Shown: positions 8,975 through 16,957, counted from the first letter of the stretch. The stretch is DNA of 64,000 nucleotides from JAPUDQ01 sp964573015 (GCA_964573015.1 CAZNHZ010000001.1:1-64000), one strand, 5' to 3'. Made by a program: numbers and translations. The notes: generated by a model from the sequence alone, not told the origin.

Positions 8975-9433
8975 TTATCTGATCGTCACCATATCGCCAG
9001 GAGCGATACCGTATTTTTCTGCTGTGCCGGCTGCTAGTTCAATAACATATGACGACGGATTGTCGGCGGGGTTTTTATACAGAGTAGAATGATTATTTTT
9101 CGATGCCTCATATACAATATGTATAACCTGATTTTCCTTGTTGACCCAGAGTATATCGATGTTGAATTTCATATCTTTCATCCAAAATGTCTGTACGCCG
9201 ACGGGGAGACCGCGAAAAATCATACCTTGGTCAGGCTCGAGGTGGTCTAACACCGATAACCCACGTCGCAATCCCTCATCGGTATTTGGCGCATAAAGAC
9301 TAAATTTCTGATCTTTAATTATGGCGGTCACTATGGGCATGGATTTGATACTTGGATCAGGCTGAGTCTGTAGGTAATAGTATCCTCCTAAAAGTAACGC
9401 AATTACTACAATCAATACCACCAGCTTTTTCAT
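8975..9433 (-). CDS. DUF192 family protein, membrane-anchored
   Basis: 152 aa. A hydrophobic N-terminus (residues 3-22) acts as signal or anchor; the rest matches DUF192 with GLRRGLSVLDHL, QGMIF, FWMKDMKFNIDILWV and a terminal APGDMVTIR. The family is small, beta-rich and of unknown biochemical role, found secreted or periplasmic in many bacteria. TATCCT lies 7 nt before the ATG, without a ribosome binding site, consistent with leaderless expression. Confidence 0.85.
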   Translation of the reverse strand: MKKLVVLIVVIALLLGGYYYLQTQPDPSIKSMPIVTAIIKDQKFSLYAPNTDEGLRRGLSVLDHLEPDQGMIFRGLPVGVQTFWMKDMKFNIDILWVNKENQVIHIVYEASKNNHSTLYKNPADNPSSYVIELAAGTAEKYGIAPGDMVTIR

Positions 9434-9502
9434 ACTATTTAGGATAGCATGAAAATAGGTCTCACCGAACTGCCAGTTCGAGCCTCCTGAGCAAAACTCA
9501 GT

Positions 9503-9575
9503 CCAAAGTAAAACACCCTAGGCAAGCTAGAGTGTTTTACTTTGGTGGCTCCTCCCAGACTCGAACTAGGGACGG
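9503..9575 (-). repeat. Duplicate of the tRNA-Phe 3' end with its terminator
   Basis: 9541-9567 repeats the T-arm, acceptor 3' strand and CCA of tRNA-Phe (9668-9695) almost exactly, but the rest of the tRNA is missing. Downstream on the minus strand is a perfect inverted repeat (arms 9503-9516 and 9532-9545, with an inner CTAG/CTAG pair), which looks like a second copy of the tRNA terminator region. A further anticodon-arm fragment is present near 9608-9626. Confidence 0.7.
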
Positions 9576-9630
9576 AGCCCTCAGCAACAATTATTCGCTT
9601 TGAAGGTCCGGCCTGAAGAGCCTTGTAAAC

Positions 9631-9659
9631 AAAAAGAAAACACCCGACTCTTGTCAGGT
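9631..9659 (-). terminator. Intrinsic terminator of tRNA-Phe
   Basis: On the minus strand, 8 nt after the CCA, ACCTGAC-loop-GTCGGGT forms a 7-pair hairpin (one G-T pair) followed by GTTTTCTTTTTG. Confidence 0.7.
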
Positions 9660-9667
9660 ATTTACTT

Positions 9668-9743
9668 TGGTGGCTCCTCCCAGACTCGAACTGGGGACAC
9701 AAGGCTCTTCAGGCCTCTGCTCTACCAACTGAGCTAAAGAGCC
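9668..9743 (-). tRNA. tRNA-Phe (anticodon GAA)
   Basis: Minus-strand cloverleaf: acceptor GGCTCTT paired with AGGAGCC, D-arm TAGCTCAGTTGGTAGAGCA, anticodon loop CTGAAGA giving GAA, T-arm CCCAGTTCGAGTCTGGG, encoded CCA. Its surroundings carry several partial copies of the gene. Confidence 0.95.
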
Positions 9744-10030
9744 AAATGGTGCATCGCAAACATAGTTATTTTTATAAGGTACGTGGGTATTTGACACAGA
9801 GGCCAAGGCCTATGTCAGCCGACTGGCGGACTAAAGAGCCTCGTCAAAGCTTGCGCCTCTGTCTCGTTTTGCGCCAGACGCAAAAACTTCGACTTGAGGC
9901 TAGGCCTTTCCTCTCAAAGCAAAATGTAATTTTGCTTTGTTGCAGCTACATAGCATAGTAAATTGTAACCTAACAGAGGTATTTAGACAAGTGATAGCGC
10001 GAGGGGGAGATGTTGCTGGGGCGCTGAGGG
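9744..10030. other. Non-coding stretch with worn tRNA-Phe traces
   Basis: No supported gene. Near 9826-9842 a GACTAAAGAGCCTCG stretch resembles the tRNA-Phe acceptor/D-arm, and GAGGCC/GGCCT inverted pieces near 9800 and 9899 look like further degraded duplicates. Otherwise nothing recognisable. Confidence 0.4.
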
Positions 10031-10288
10031 CTATGCAGGGCTGTTACTGGTGCGTGTCTTGAGAGTAACCTTGCGGCCGCAGATGAGCAGCCAAAATATC
10101 AACACGACTTCACCGAAAAATGTGATATTAGCGATATCGAGCGAATGTCCGTTGACAAATAACGTACCGATTCTATCGATAGCATAGCCCGCTCCGGCAA
10201 TCGCGAGCAGAAAGCCGAGGTAGCGTGGCATGTATGATGATCGGTAGGCGAGGTATCCGATGATACAGAGGTGTATCGCAAACAGCAA
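10031..10288 (-). pseudogene. 3' remnant of a DUF4386 membrane protein gene
   Basis: An 85-aa open frame with YLAYRSSYMPRYLGFLLAI and a GYAIDRIG segment matches the C-terminal third of DUF4386 proteins (about 220 aa, several membrane helices). The N-terminal part is absent: homology stops at about 10288, where sequence of different character (the decayed mobile element) begins. It reads as a gene broken by insertion or deletion. Role of the intact family is unknown. Confidence 0.6.
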
Positions 10289-10408
10289 GAGTCCCGCCTT
10301 ACAGCAGGGTCTAACCCTGAACAGAGGAGAATAGTAGGATTGCTTTAAAGCAAAGTATCAGCGAGGAAGAATACTGGCAGAAAGCAGTCAGACGCTACAC
10401 GAGAGCTA

Positions 10409-10525
10409 ATGGCCCAAAGACTGAAAGAACGATGGGCTACGAATAAAGAGTGGCGTGAGCGAATGACCGCCATCATGTATGGCAATCAATATGCTCGCAA
10501 ACACGAGAAACTTAATAGCTTGTAA
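10409..10525 (+). pseudogene. Short ORF remnant, possibly from a homing endonuclease-type protein
   Basis: 38 aa from the ATG, beginning MAQRLKERWATNKEWRERM, which resembles the repeated RW-x-EWRERM helices of NUMOD/HNH-type proteins. An overlapping reading frame just upstream (about 10330-10450) also looks coding (SISEEEYWQKAVRRYTRANG), so this may be the 3' end of a frameshifted gene. Weak evidence; function not assignable. Confidence 0.3.
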
Positions 10526-10541
10526 ACGAGGAGAATAAATT

Positions 10542-10733
10542 ATGGCTACTAAAGAAACTCAAAAAGACGAAGAAGTTGTTATCGCTAAATCAGTCACTAA
10601 AAAAGACTTGGTTGACGGTTTCAACAAAGGTAAAAACTATTACCAACTCGCGCAAGAGTTCTTTGGCTCAGAAGATGATGATGCCGTGGCAAAAGTCCGG
10701 GCTGTCATCGAAAAAGAGTTCCCAGAGGTATAG
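10542..10733 (+). CDS. Small acidic protein of unknown function
   Basis: 63 aa, rich in Lys and Glu, no membrane segment. The sequence includes VTKKDLVDGFNKGKNYYQLA and an acidic GSEDDDA stretch, suggesting a small helical soluble protein. Supported by a clear AGGAG-type site (CGAGGAGAATAAATT before ATG). The next ORF starts immediately after its stop codon, so the two are probably co-transcribed and end at the terminator at 10990. Not recognised; typical of small element-borne genes. Confidence 0.6.
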   Translation: MATKETQKDEEVVIAKSVTKKDLVDGFNKGKNYYQLAQEFFGSEDDDAVAKVRAVIEKEFPEV

Positions 10734-10982
10734 ATGGACACAAGTCGGAGTAGTGATATTCGCTACTTAAAAAGCCGATTTGAAGACGTTAGACAACCCC
10801 TATGGGTGAGACAGTCAACGCGACGAGCATTTGTGAATATCCAGCGTCAGACAAAGGATAAAACACTCACGAAGCTCAGACTGCGACTCGTCAAAGCCCA
10901 CAGGAAGTCTGATGTCCCCGTCATACTTAAACTAGAATCAGTAATTGGGGAGCACAACCGCCGCCACAAATACAACTTCTAG
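10734..10982 (+). CDS. Small basic protein of unknown function
   Basis: 82 aa, strongly basic (many Arg and Lys), no membrane segment, beginning MDTSRSSDIRYLKSRFEDVR. The start codon follows the previous stop codon directly. The high charge would suit nucleic-acid binding but no known domain is seen. A terminator follows 8 nt after the stop codon, closing this two-gene unit. Confidence 0.55.
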   Translation: MDTSRSSDIRYLKSRFEDVRQPLWVRQSTRRAFVNIQRQTKDKTLTKLRLRLVKAHRKSDVPVILKLESVIGEHNRRHKYNF

Positions 10983-10989
10983 GAGATTA

Positions 10990-11016
10990 ACCGCTACCTA
11001 AACAGTAGCGGTTTTT
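10990..11016 (+). terminator. Intrinsic terminator
   Basis: ACCGCTAC, a 7-nt loop, GTAGCGGT, then TTTTT: an 8-pair stem with a T run, directly downstream of the small-gene pair. Confidence 0.85.
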
Positions 11017-11234
11017 CTTGTCCCAAGGTATGATAGAAGCAGGACAATCGTTCAGCCACATGTAAAAGATATACAGGGCGTAACTCCAACAAAAACGGAG
11101 CGTACGCGATGTGTGCTATAGCGATCACACTTTAGGTACAAGAAAGACACTTGACCGACCATAGGCGAAAGAAGCCAACAGAAGTTAAATTGCTATCTCT
11201 AACGTAATTTAACAATTCGAGAGATTGCTTACGA
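11017..11234. other. Non-coding stretch
   Basis: 218 bp between the terminator and the CAP gene promoter. No ORF with coding character. A short hairpin-prone stretch (ATCTCTAACG...CGAGAGAT, about 11192-11226) lies just upstream of the -35 box and could be an operator or the end of another transcript. Confidence 0.4.
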
Positions 11235-11270
11235 TTGACAAATAGCTACATATATGGTAAACATGTAGAT

Positions 11271-11816
11271 ATGACAACAAAGAAAATGTTCGCTATCGTT
11301 TTTACTCTCGCAGCAGTTATGCTCACGGGTGTTACCGCTAACATTACATTACTCTATAACCTATCTACACCGAAACCGACAGAACAAGTACAAAGCATTG
11401 AAGTACCGAAGCCTGTAGGGTTTGATAAAGGAAAAATGTATCAGCTTATCAATGGTGAGCGCAACAAAGCAGGGCTACAACCACTTGCGACTAATGCGTT
11501 GCTAGAACAGTCAGCGTGTTTGAAGGCTCAAGACATGGTGACAAAAAACTATTGGTCGCATGTGTCCCCAGACGGTACACAGCCTTGGTACTATTTTGAA
11601 CTTTCGGGTTATAGATACGATAGAGCAGGTGAAAATCAGCTCTATGGTTTCAAGTCGAGTGAAGAAGCCGTACAAGGTTGGATGCACAGCCCTAAGCACA
11701 AAGCGAATCTACTAGGAGATTACGCAGAATCGGGATTATGCATACTTGAACATGTAACATTCCAAGGCCAAAACGACGTAACTGTAGTAGTACAACATTT
11801 CGGCACGTTACAATAG
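11271..11816 (+). CDS. Secreted SCP/CAP-domain protein
   Basis: 181 aa from the ATG at 11271. An earlier frame start at 11235 overlaps the promoter: TTGACA (11235-11240), 17-bp spacer, TAAACA (11258-11263), then 7 nt to this ATG, so it is probably leaderless. A signal peptide or anchor spans residues about 5-28. The remainder is a CAP domain: INGERNKAGLQPLATNALLE, SHVSPDGTQPWYYF, GENQLYG, MHSPKHKANLL. CAP proteins are extracellular; their activity in bacteria is mostly unknown. Terminator at 11834 follows. It sits within the decayed element. Confidence 0.85.
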   Translation: MTTKKMFAIVFTLAAVMLTGVTANITLLYNLSTPKPTEQVQSIEVPKPVGFDKGKMYQLINGERNKAGLQPLATNALLEQSACLKAQDMVTKNYWSHVSPDGTQPWYYFELSGYRYDRAGENQLYGFKSSEEAVQGWMHSPKHKANLLGDYAESGLCILEHVTFQGQNDVTVVVQHFGTLQ

Positions 11817-11833
11817 TTAAACTAAGCTAAAGC

Positions 11834-11861
11834 AATCTCTCTATCTGAAAGAGAGATTTTT
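11834..11861 (+). terminator. Intrinsic terminator after the CAP gene
   Basis: AATCTCTC, 9-nt loop, GAGAGATT, TTTT. The next ORF starts at 11862 immediately after the T run, so its only Shine-Dalgarno-like bases (AGAGAG) lie in the hairpin's 3' arm. Confidence 0.75.
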
Positions 11862-12152
11862 ATGTGGAATTTTAATCCGTATAGCTTTATTGGGAGTGCA
11901 CTTGGTTATGCTGCACCTCGCGTTGTAGATCAGGCGGTAACGGGAGATGCCGATTGGGTACACGGTGTCAGTGTTAATGGCGGCGCTCGTAACACAGCAT
12001 CAGGCGCGTTAGTTGGTCCAACTAGCAAAAATGGCGCAACAGGCTCTTGGACTCCTACATATCAACAACCTGCCGGTTCTTTTCAGCAAGGGGTTAGACC
12101 TTATATAAAGATAATGAGCGTGAGATGTATCTCGCTAAGAAAGCCGAGCTGA
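11862..12152 (+). pseudogene. Truncated ORF of unknown function fused to recombinase-derived sequence
   Basis: 96-aa frame. The first 76 residues (MWNFNPYSFIGSALGYAAPR onward) are rich in Gly, Ala and Ser. From about 12090 the DNA is that of the serine recombinase remnant read in the wrong frame, so the natural C-terminus has been lost. The original product is not recognised. Confidence 0.4.
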
Positions 12153-12475
12153 TGAGCGAAAAGAAGTCGCTAGAGGAGCAATCTAGCAAGCTAACGCTTA
12201 CCGCAAATGCGTTGCTCAAACCTGCTCGCCAGTGGCTCAGCCAAGCTAATTCTATCTGTAAACTTGCTAAAAGTGATTACCTACTTGCCCAAAAGGAACT
12301 ATGCCAAGAAATCTTTGGCTCAAACCTCATTCTAAAATCCAAAAATGGCGCAGCCAACGGCTGCCCAAGCTGCTTCTCCCCCCAAGGACATCTGGGTTTT
12401 GCTCCGCAAAACCAAAGAAAAAGCCGCCCGCATGGGCGACCAATTCTCAGAAAGTCTATTTCTGGTGCACCATAG
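12098..12475 (+). pseudogene. Remnant of a large serine recombinase (C-terminal part, frameshifted)
   Basis: Reading from 12101 gives LYKDNEREMYLAKKAELM then SEKKSLEEQSSKLTLTANAL, closely similar to AKQAELMSEKKSLDEQIGKL of the intact recombinase at 34259-35878. After about 12340 the homology continues in another frame (SPPKDIWVLLRKTKEKAARM, then GDQFSES), so at least one frameshift is present. All catalytic and DNA-binding domains are missing. It shows that a related element once sat here. Confidence 0.75.
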
Positions 12476-12562
12476 TTGACGCATTGCAAACGTCTGCAAT
12501 AAAGGATTGTACAAATCCTAAGCTAGCAAATCTTGTTTCTGTTTTTTAACTTATCACCCGAT

Positions 12563-13021
12563 TTACTGTAAAAGTTCTTTGAACTTCTGAATATCGCCTT
12601 TCAAGAATACTGGCTCAAGCCCAAGTATTTCGTCTATCAAAGGCGAGTCATCTGGCTGGTCATTAAGTACGTAGATTGGCTTCTTTAGAAAAAAGGCTAT
12701 TGCCATTTCCATTAAGACGTTCGGTCCGATGTAATTTGGCTTACCGTGCTTTTCATAGTTAGTAACAAGGACTGCGTCACACTCAGCAATCTCGTCAAAA
12801 TGTTCCCTTATGAGAAGCGCTTTACCGTGGTATCCAATTGGACTGCTTGACCAATCAGTAATTGCTTCATCGTTCTCACGTCCCTTTTGCCTCATCTTTT
12901 GAGCTGTTTTAGGCAGAATAATAGTAAGGCTTAATGCTTCCAGTTCGTAGCTTAATTCAATCACTGTTTTGTAAAAGCTGGCACTGGAACATACGGCTAC
13001 TTTTGGTTTTTTATCATTCAT
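12563..13021 (-). CDS. Putative nucleoside 2-deoxyribosyltransferase-like protein
   Basis: 152 aa, soluble. The N-terminal strand KVAVCSSASFYK, the central ECDAVLVTNYEKHGKPNYIGPN and VLMEMAIAFFLKKPIYVLND resemble the Rossmann-like fold shared by nucleoside 2-deoxyribosyltransferases and related nucleotide-binding proteins (a Gly-Pro-Asn then Glu in a helix, followed by a strand). Substrate unknown; assignment is by fold-like pattern only. TATAGT lies 6 nt before the ATG, giving a leaderless start immediately after the upstream gene's terminator. Confidence 0.5.
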   Translation of the reverse strand: MNDKKPKVAVCSSASFYKTVIELSYELEALSLTIILPKTAQKMRQKGRENDEAITDWSSSPIGYHGKALLIREHFDEIAECDAVLVTNYEKHGKPNYIGPNVLMEMAIAFFLKKPIYVLNDQPDDSPLIDEILGLEPVFLKGDIQKFKELLQ

Positions 13022-13034
13022 ATACTAACTATAT

Positions 13035-13058
13035 CAAAAAGAGCCTCAATGAGGCTCT
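13035..13058 (-). terminator. Intrinsic terminator of the tautomerase gene
   Basis: Minus strand: AGAGCCTC, 3-nt loop, GAGGCTCT, TTTTT. The -10 box of the next gene (TATAGT) starts within a few bases of the T run, so terminator and promoter are packed together. Confidence 0.8.
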
Positions 13059-13153
13059 AATGTTTGAAACTATACTGTTTCAAAATCGTTTGGGTCTAAT
13101 GGGTGCCCCTTAGTGGACGTACTTAGAACTTGTAGTCCCCCGAACAGTGTGGC

Positions 13154-13477
13154 TTAGATACCTATCTCAATTTTCCAGTTCATTGATATTAAACTCATAT
13201 TAATTTTAGGAGTGTAATTTTTCTCTTTTTTCCAAGATTCTAATGCAGTTTTCAAATCAGCGATAAGTCTGTCTGCATCATTTATTTTATGGTCGCTGAG
13301 ACGAATAAATATCTCAATCGGAGATATGGCATATGTGATATGTGAATGGTTCGCATAAACAGGTACATCGGCTATTCCTGTCACTCGGGATGTAAGTTCA
13401 TGCATGCCCTTGCATAAAATCTCGATTTCTTCGTCGGAAACTGTATTTGCGTCATATTCAATATGTATTACAGGCAT
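13154..13477 (-). CDS. Tautomerase-superfamily protein (CHMI-like)
   Basis: 107 aa. After removal of Met the N-terminus would be proline (MPVIHIEYDANTV), the catalytic base of the 4-oxalocrotonate tautomerase/5-carboxymethyl-2-hydroxymuconate isomerase superfamily. Length fits CHMI-like members. The strand-helix pattern with ADVPVYANHSHITYAIS and IFIRLSD agrees. Substrate unknown. An AGGAGCAG site precedes the ATG, so this is a leadered gene. Terminator at 13035-13058. Confidence 0.65.
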   Translation of the reverse strand: MPVIHIEYDANTVSDEEIEILCKGMHELTSRVTGIADVPVYANHSHITYAISPIEIFIRLSDHKINDADRLIADLKTALESWKKEKNYTPKINMSLISMNWKIEIGI

Positions 13478-13573
13478 GATCTGCTCCTTTAGTATGTAGC
13501 TATATTAGCACTGCGTCTTTAATTTTCCGAGTTAGTCAAGGAAATAAAATAAGCACTCCAAAGTGCTTATGCT

Positions 13574-13649
13574 TGGTGCGGGTTAGGAGACTCTAACTCC
13601 TGGCCTCGTCCTTGGCAAGGACGCGCTCTAACAACTGAGCTAAACCCGC
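13574..13649 (-). tRNA. tRNA-Gly (anticodon GCC)
   Basis: Minus strand: acceptor GCGGGTT/AACCCGC, D-arm TAGCTCAGTTGTTAGAGCG, anticodon stem CGTCC/GGACG with loop TTGCCAA giving GCC, T-arm CAGGAGTTAGAGTCTCCT, encoded CCA at 13574-13576. Confidence 0.95.
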
Positions 13650-13728
13650 GCGTCACAACTCGACAATTTTTCTGTCGAAATAAGACGATACTTATATCTC
13701 GACATTCATATCTGTCGGTTGCTCCTCT

Positions 13729-13756
13729 CAATTCATTAAATTGATTTAATGAATTG
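13729..13756. promoter_or_regulatory. Perfect 12-bp-arm palindrome, possible operator
   Basis: Arms CAATTCATTAAA and TTTAATGAATTG separated by TTGA. There is no T run typical of a terminator. It lies about 120 bp upstream of the lactate permease and about 80 bp upstream of tRNA-Gly, between divergent transcripts, so a dimeric repressor or activator site is plausible. Confidence 0.45.
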
Positions 13757-13879
13757 GGTTAAACAACTCTTTAATGCACATCAGACAGTATACGTAACAG
13801 GGTGAGGATTTGCAATATATATTGCGTTTGAGCTCAAAGTACTATTGTTTATAGCTGTCTGCCTGATATGATGAGGTAT

Positions 13880-15649
13880 ATGTGGCCGCAGCAGCCAAAC
13901 CCGTTTGATAATATCGCGCTTTCCGCGCTCGTAGCGAGCGTGCCGATCGTGTTTTTGTGTGTGCTGTTGCTGAGCCGCAAGGTTGCCGGGTGGCTGGCGA
14001 GTGTGTTAACGCTGGTGCTGGCGCTCGTCGTTGCGGTCGTGGCGTTTCATATGCCAACACATCTCGCCGGTATGTCGGCTCTGTATGGAGCACTGCAAGG
14101 GCTTTTTCCGATCGGCTGGATCGTGCTAAATGCGGTACTGCTCTACAATATCAGTGTCAAGACGGGCAGTTTCGCCGTGGTGCGCAGTACGATCGAATCG
14201 ATCACAAAGGACAGGCGGCTGCAGGCGCTACTCATCGCATTTTGTTTCGGAGCATTCCTCGAAGGTTCAGCGGGATTTGGCGCACCAGTCGCCATCACGG
14301 CCGGTATGCTGGTTGGGCTGGGATTTAACGCGCTCTACGCAGCCGGTATTTGTCTGATCGCAAACACGGCGCCAGTGGCATTTGGCGGTATCGGTATCGC
14401 AGTCATCACAGCTGGGACTGTCACAAACATTGATCCAAATCTCGTCAGTCGTATGGTCGGGCATCAACTGCCGTTTATCGCGGCGATTATCCCGCTGTGG
14501 CTGACGGTCATCATCGCCGGATGGCGCGGGGCACGTGAGATTTGGCCGGCACTGGTCGTTGCGGGCGGGTCATACGCAATCGCGATGTTTTTGACGGCAT
14601 CATTTATCGGGCCGATGCTGCCGGACATCATCTCAGCGATTGTATCGATCAGCGCACTGGTGCTGCTGCTCAAGTTTTGGCAGCCCAAAGAAATCTGGCG
14701 CTTCCCGCATGAACGGCACGAGCCGATAGAAAAACATGTACATCATTTCTCGAAATCGACGATTATTCGCGCTTGGACGCCGTTTGTGCTGCTGATCGTC
14801 TTTGTCGGCAACTGGGGCAGCGTCGGTATCAAAGCGTTGCTCGATCATCTGACGATCCCGATACCATTTGGCGTGCTCAATCATGCGATCCTGATCGGCG
14901 ACAAGCCAAAAGACGTTATATACAACTTTGGCTGGTTGTCGGCCGCCGGTACGGCAATATTGCTCGCGGCGATACTAACTGCGCTGCTGCTGAGGATGCC
15001 ATGGCGTGACTTCTGGCACACAACCGCCAAGACCTGGCGTGAGCTAGCCAAGCCGCTGCTGACAATTGCGGCGGTCGTCGGGTTTGCCTACTTAGCGAAC
15101 TTTTCCGGCATGTCGATGGCGCTCGGCAGTGCGCTGACAGCGACGGGCTACTGGTTTCCGTTTGTCGCGCCATTCCTCGGCTGGCTCGGCGTGTTCATCA
15201 CTGGCAGTGATACGTCATCAAACGCACTGTTTAGCGGTATTCAGCAGCATACCGCCCAGTCGCTCGGGATTGACCCCACGCTGACGGTCGGCGCAAACAC
15301 CAGCGGCGGCGTGACCGGCAAGATGATTTCGCCGCAGAGCATTGCGGTGGCGACGGGCGCATCAGGGCTGAGCGGTCAAGAGGGAACGCTGTTTCGCTTT
15401 ACGATTCTGCACAGTCTCGCACTGGTGAGTATCGTCGGCCTCATCACGTTTGTCCAGGCGTACTACGCGCCGTGGATGATACCAGCGGCGAGCGCGATCG
15501 AAAACACCAGCAATGTGACCGGTCCGAGTACGGGAGAGATAGTGCTCATCGTTTTGTCAGTCATGAGTGTTATGGCTATCGCATTCGTCGCCCTGCGTGG
15601 ACGTTTGCCTCGGCCAAAAACATTTACGGCCGTGCAAGTAGCTGAGTAG
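13880..15649 (+). CDS. lctP: L-lactate permease family transporter
   Basis: 589 aa from the ATG at 13880, chosen because TATGAT (13867-13872) lies 7 nt upstream and because family members begin MW close to NIALSALVA. The protein is almost entirely membrane helices and shows LctP signatures: CFGAFLEGSAGFGAPVAITA, a repeat of this in the second half (GWLGVFITGSDTSSNALF) and NTSGGVTGKMISPQSIAVA. It moves lactate (and possibly glycolate) with protons. Base composition is visibly more GC-rich than neighbouring genes, which hints at acquisition from another lineage. Upstream lies a palindrome that might be an operator. Confidence 0.92.
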   Translation: MWPQQPNPFDNIALSALVASVPIVFLCVLLLSRKVAGWLASVLTLVLALVVAVVAFHMPTHLAGMSALYGALQGLFPIGWIVLNAVLLYNISVKTGSFAVVRSTIESITKDRRLQALLIAFCFGAFLEGSAGFGAPVAITAGMLVGLGFNALYAAGICLIANTAPVAFGGIGIAVITAGTVTNIDPNLVSRMVGHQLPFIAAIIPLWLTVIIAGWRGAREIWPALVVAGGSYAIAMFLTASFIGPMLPDIISAIVSISALVLLLKFWQPKEIWRFPHERHEPIEKHVHHFSKSTIIRAWTPFVLLIVFVGNWGSVGIKALLDHLTIPIPFGVLNHAILIGDKPKDVIYNFGWLSAAGTAILLAAILTALLLRMPWRDFWHTTAKTWRELAKPLLTIAAVVGFAYLANFSGMSMALGSALTATGYWFPFVAPFLGWLGVFITGSDTSSNALFSGIQQHTAQSLGIDPTLTVGANTSGGVTGKMISPQSIAVATGASGLSGQEGTLFRFTILHSLALVSIVGLITFVQAYYAPWMIPAASAIENTSNVTGPSTGEIVLIVLSVMSVMAIAFVALRGRLPRPKTFTAVQVAE

Positions 15650-15659
15650 CAACTGATAT

Positions 15660-15992
15660 CTATGCAGCGTTACGAGTGAGGGATGCCTCAGCCATATCGC
15701 CAACTGATGGCCTCGATGGAAGCTGAACGACATTGTGGAGTGCGTTACCACCGAGTGTACGAGTATCAACCCATACCTCTGGGGCGATATATTCTGGATT
15801 TATCGGTTGTTCGGGAGTGTATGCCTCTATTGTCGACAAGATACCGCCAGTTGTTGCGAGCAGAGCAAGAGAACCGATATCAGTAGACATACTCATTCGC
15901 TGGCTAGTCAACCACTCTTTGTAGCGACGTCGATCAATATTTTCTCGGGAGCTCAGTATATCCATATAATCTTTCTGTTCTAAAAATACCAT
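15660..15992 (-). CDS. Hypothetical protein
   Basis: 110 aa, convergent with the lactate permease (10-bp gap). No known domain; an N-terminal charged part (SSRENIDRRRYKEWL) is followed by a weakly hydrophobic stretch (DIGSLALLATTGGIL, about residues 38-52). An alternative start at the next ATG (15965, MDILSSRENIDRR) is possible. No strong ribosome binding site is seen. It could be a real small gene or a chance frame. Confidence 0.4.
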   Translation of the reverse strand: MVFLEQKDYMDILSSRENIDRRRYKEWLTSQRMSMSTDIGSLALLATTGGILSTIEAYTPEQPINPEYIAPEVWVDTRTLGGNALHNVVQLPSRPSVGDMAEASLTRNAA

Positions 15993-16056
15993 AAAAATTC
16001 AAAAAAGTCAATGATGATGTATGAGGTCTTCGTATTTGTTACAATATAGCAGGTAT

Positions 16057-16130
16057 GGCGCCTTGGCCGAGAAGTTAGGCAACGGTCTGCAAAACCGTGT
16101 AGACGGGAGCGTTACCCGTAGGTGCCTCCA
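16057..16130 (+). tRNA. tRNA-Cys (anticodon GCA)
   Basis: Acceptor GGCGCCT/AGGTGCC with U73 and encoded CCA, anticodon stem ACGGT/ACCGT with loop CTGCAAA giving GCA. The U73 discriminator is the cysteine identity base. A TATAGC-type box lies just upstream near 16045. Confidence 0.95.
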
Positions 16131-16142
16131 GTTTTGTAGTAT

Positions 16143-16228
16143 GCGCGGGTGTTGGAATTGGTAGACAATCGACACTTAAAATGTCGTGCCCACAAGGCGT
16201 GCGGGTTCGATTCCCGCCCCGCGCACCA
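16143..16228 (+). tRNA. tRNA-Leu (anticodon TAA)
   Basis: Acceptor GCGCGGG/CCCGCGC, D-arm GGAATTGGTAGAC, anticodon loop CTTAAAA giving TAA, long variable arm TGCCCACAAGGCG, T-arm GCGGGTTCGATTCCCGC, encoded CCA. It follows tRNA-Cys by 12 nt and is probably co-transcribed with it. Confidence 0.95.
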
Positions 16229-16378
16229 GAAACGAACTTTTCGAGAAATTTGAGTTCAACTGCGGTTGCTTACATAGAGCCGTCCGAAAATATTTGATAC
16301 GCATACAATCCAAGGCAAAACCCTATTCGTCTACAGATATAATTGCTATAATATAGAAAACCATAAATGAGGAGTCAT

Positions 16379-16945
16379 ATGGACATAGCATTAATCGTAA
16401 CTTTGGTAGTTTTAGCAGTTGTGTTAGGGTTTTTCTGGCTGACCTACAATGGTCTTGTCAGTCTCAAAAACCGTGTCGATGAAGCTTGGAGTGACATCAC
16501 GGTGCAGCTCAAGCGGCGCGCCGACCTCATACCGAACTTGATCGAAACGGTCAAGGGTTATGCCGCTCACGAAAAAGAATTGTTTGAAAAAGTAACCGAA
16601 GCTCGCGCCAATGTCGTTAATGCTACGGCAAAGGGGCCAAAAGAAACCGCTGCTGCCGAAAACCAATTTGAGGGTGCGCTCAAGAGCCTATTTGCCGTTG
16701 CCGAAAATTACCCGCAACTGCGCGCGACCGAAAACTTCCAGCAGCTCAGTGCTGAGCTCGTCGATACCGAGGACAAAATTCAGGCGTCACGCCGTTTCTA
16801 CAACGGTGGCGTGCGTGATCTCAACACCAAGATTGAGCAATTTCCGAGTAACTTAGTAGCACGTATGTTTAACTTCGTGAAGCGAGAGTTCTTTGAGGTA
16901 GAAGATCCTGCCAGTATTCAAAATCCAGTTGAAGCCAAGTTCTAG
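16379..16945 (+). CDS. lemA: LemA family membrane protein
   Basis: 188 aa from the ATG at 16379. An ATG at 16367 overlaps the ribosome binding site (TGAGGAG), so the second start is used. One N-terminal membrane helix (about 4-24), then the LemA coiled-coil domain (NRVDEAWSDITVQLKRRADL, ENYPQLRATENFQQLSAEL, RRFYNGGVRDLNTKIEQFPS). Function of LemA is not settled; it is very often linked, as here, with an HtpX-like membrane protease. TATAAT at about 16348 precedes. Confidence 0.93.
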   Translation: MDIALIVTLVVLAVVLGFFWLTYNGLVSLKNRVDEAWSDITVQLKRRADLIPNLIETVKGYAAHEKELFEKVTEARANVVNATAKGPKETAAAENQFEGALKSLFAVAENYPQLRATENFQQLSAELVDTEDKIQASRRFYNGGVRDLNTKIEQFPSNLVARMFNFVKREFFEVEDPASIQNPVEAKF

Positions 16946-16957
16946 GGAGTTTGCGCG

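Larger units (their letters stand above)
10289..12540. mobile_element. Decayed integrated element
   Basis: This stretch interrupts a DUF4386 gene on its left, carries short ORFs of phage/plasmid style and a secreted CAP protein, and ends with a frameshifted remnant of a large serine recombinase whose C-terminus is related to the intact recombinase at 34259-35878. No direct repeat marking both ends was found, so boundaries are approximate. Confidence 0.5.
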
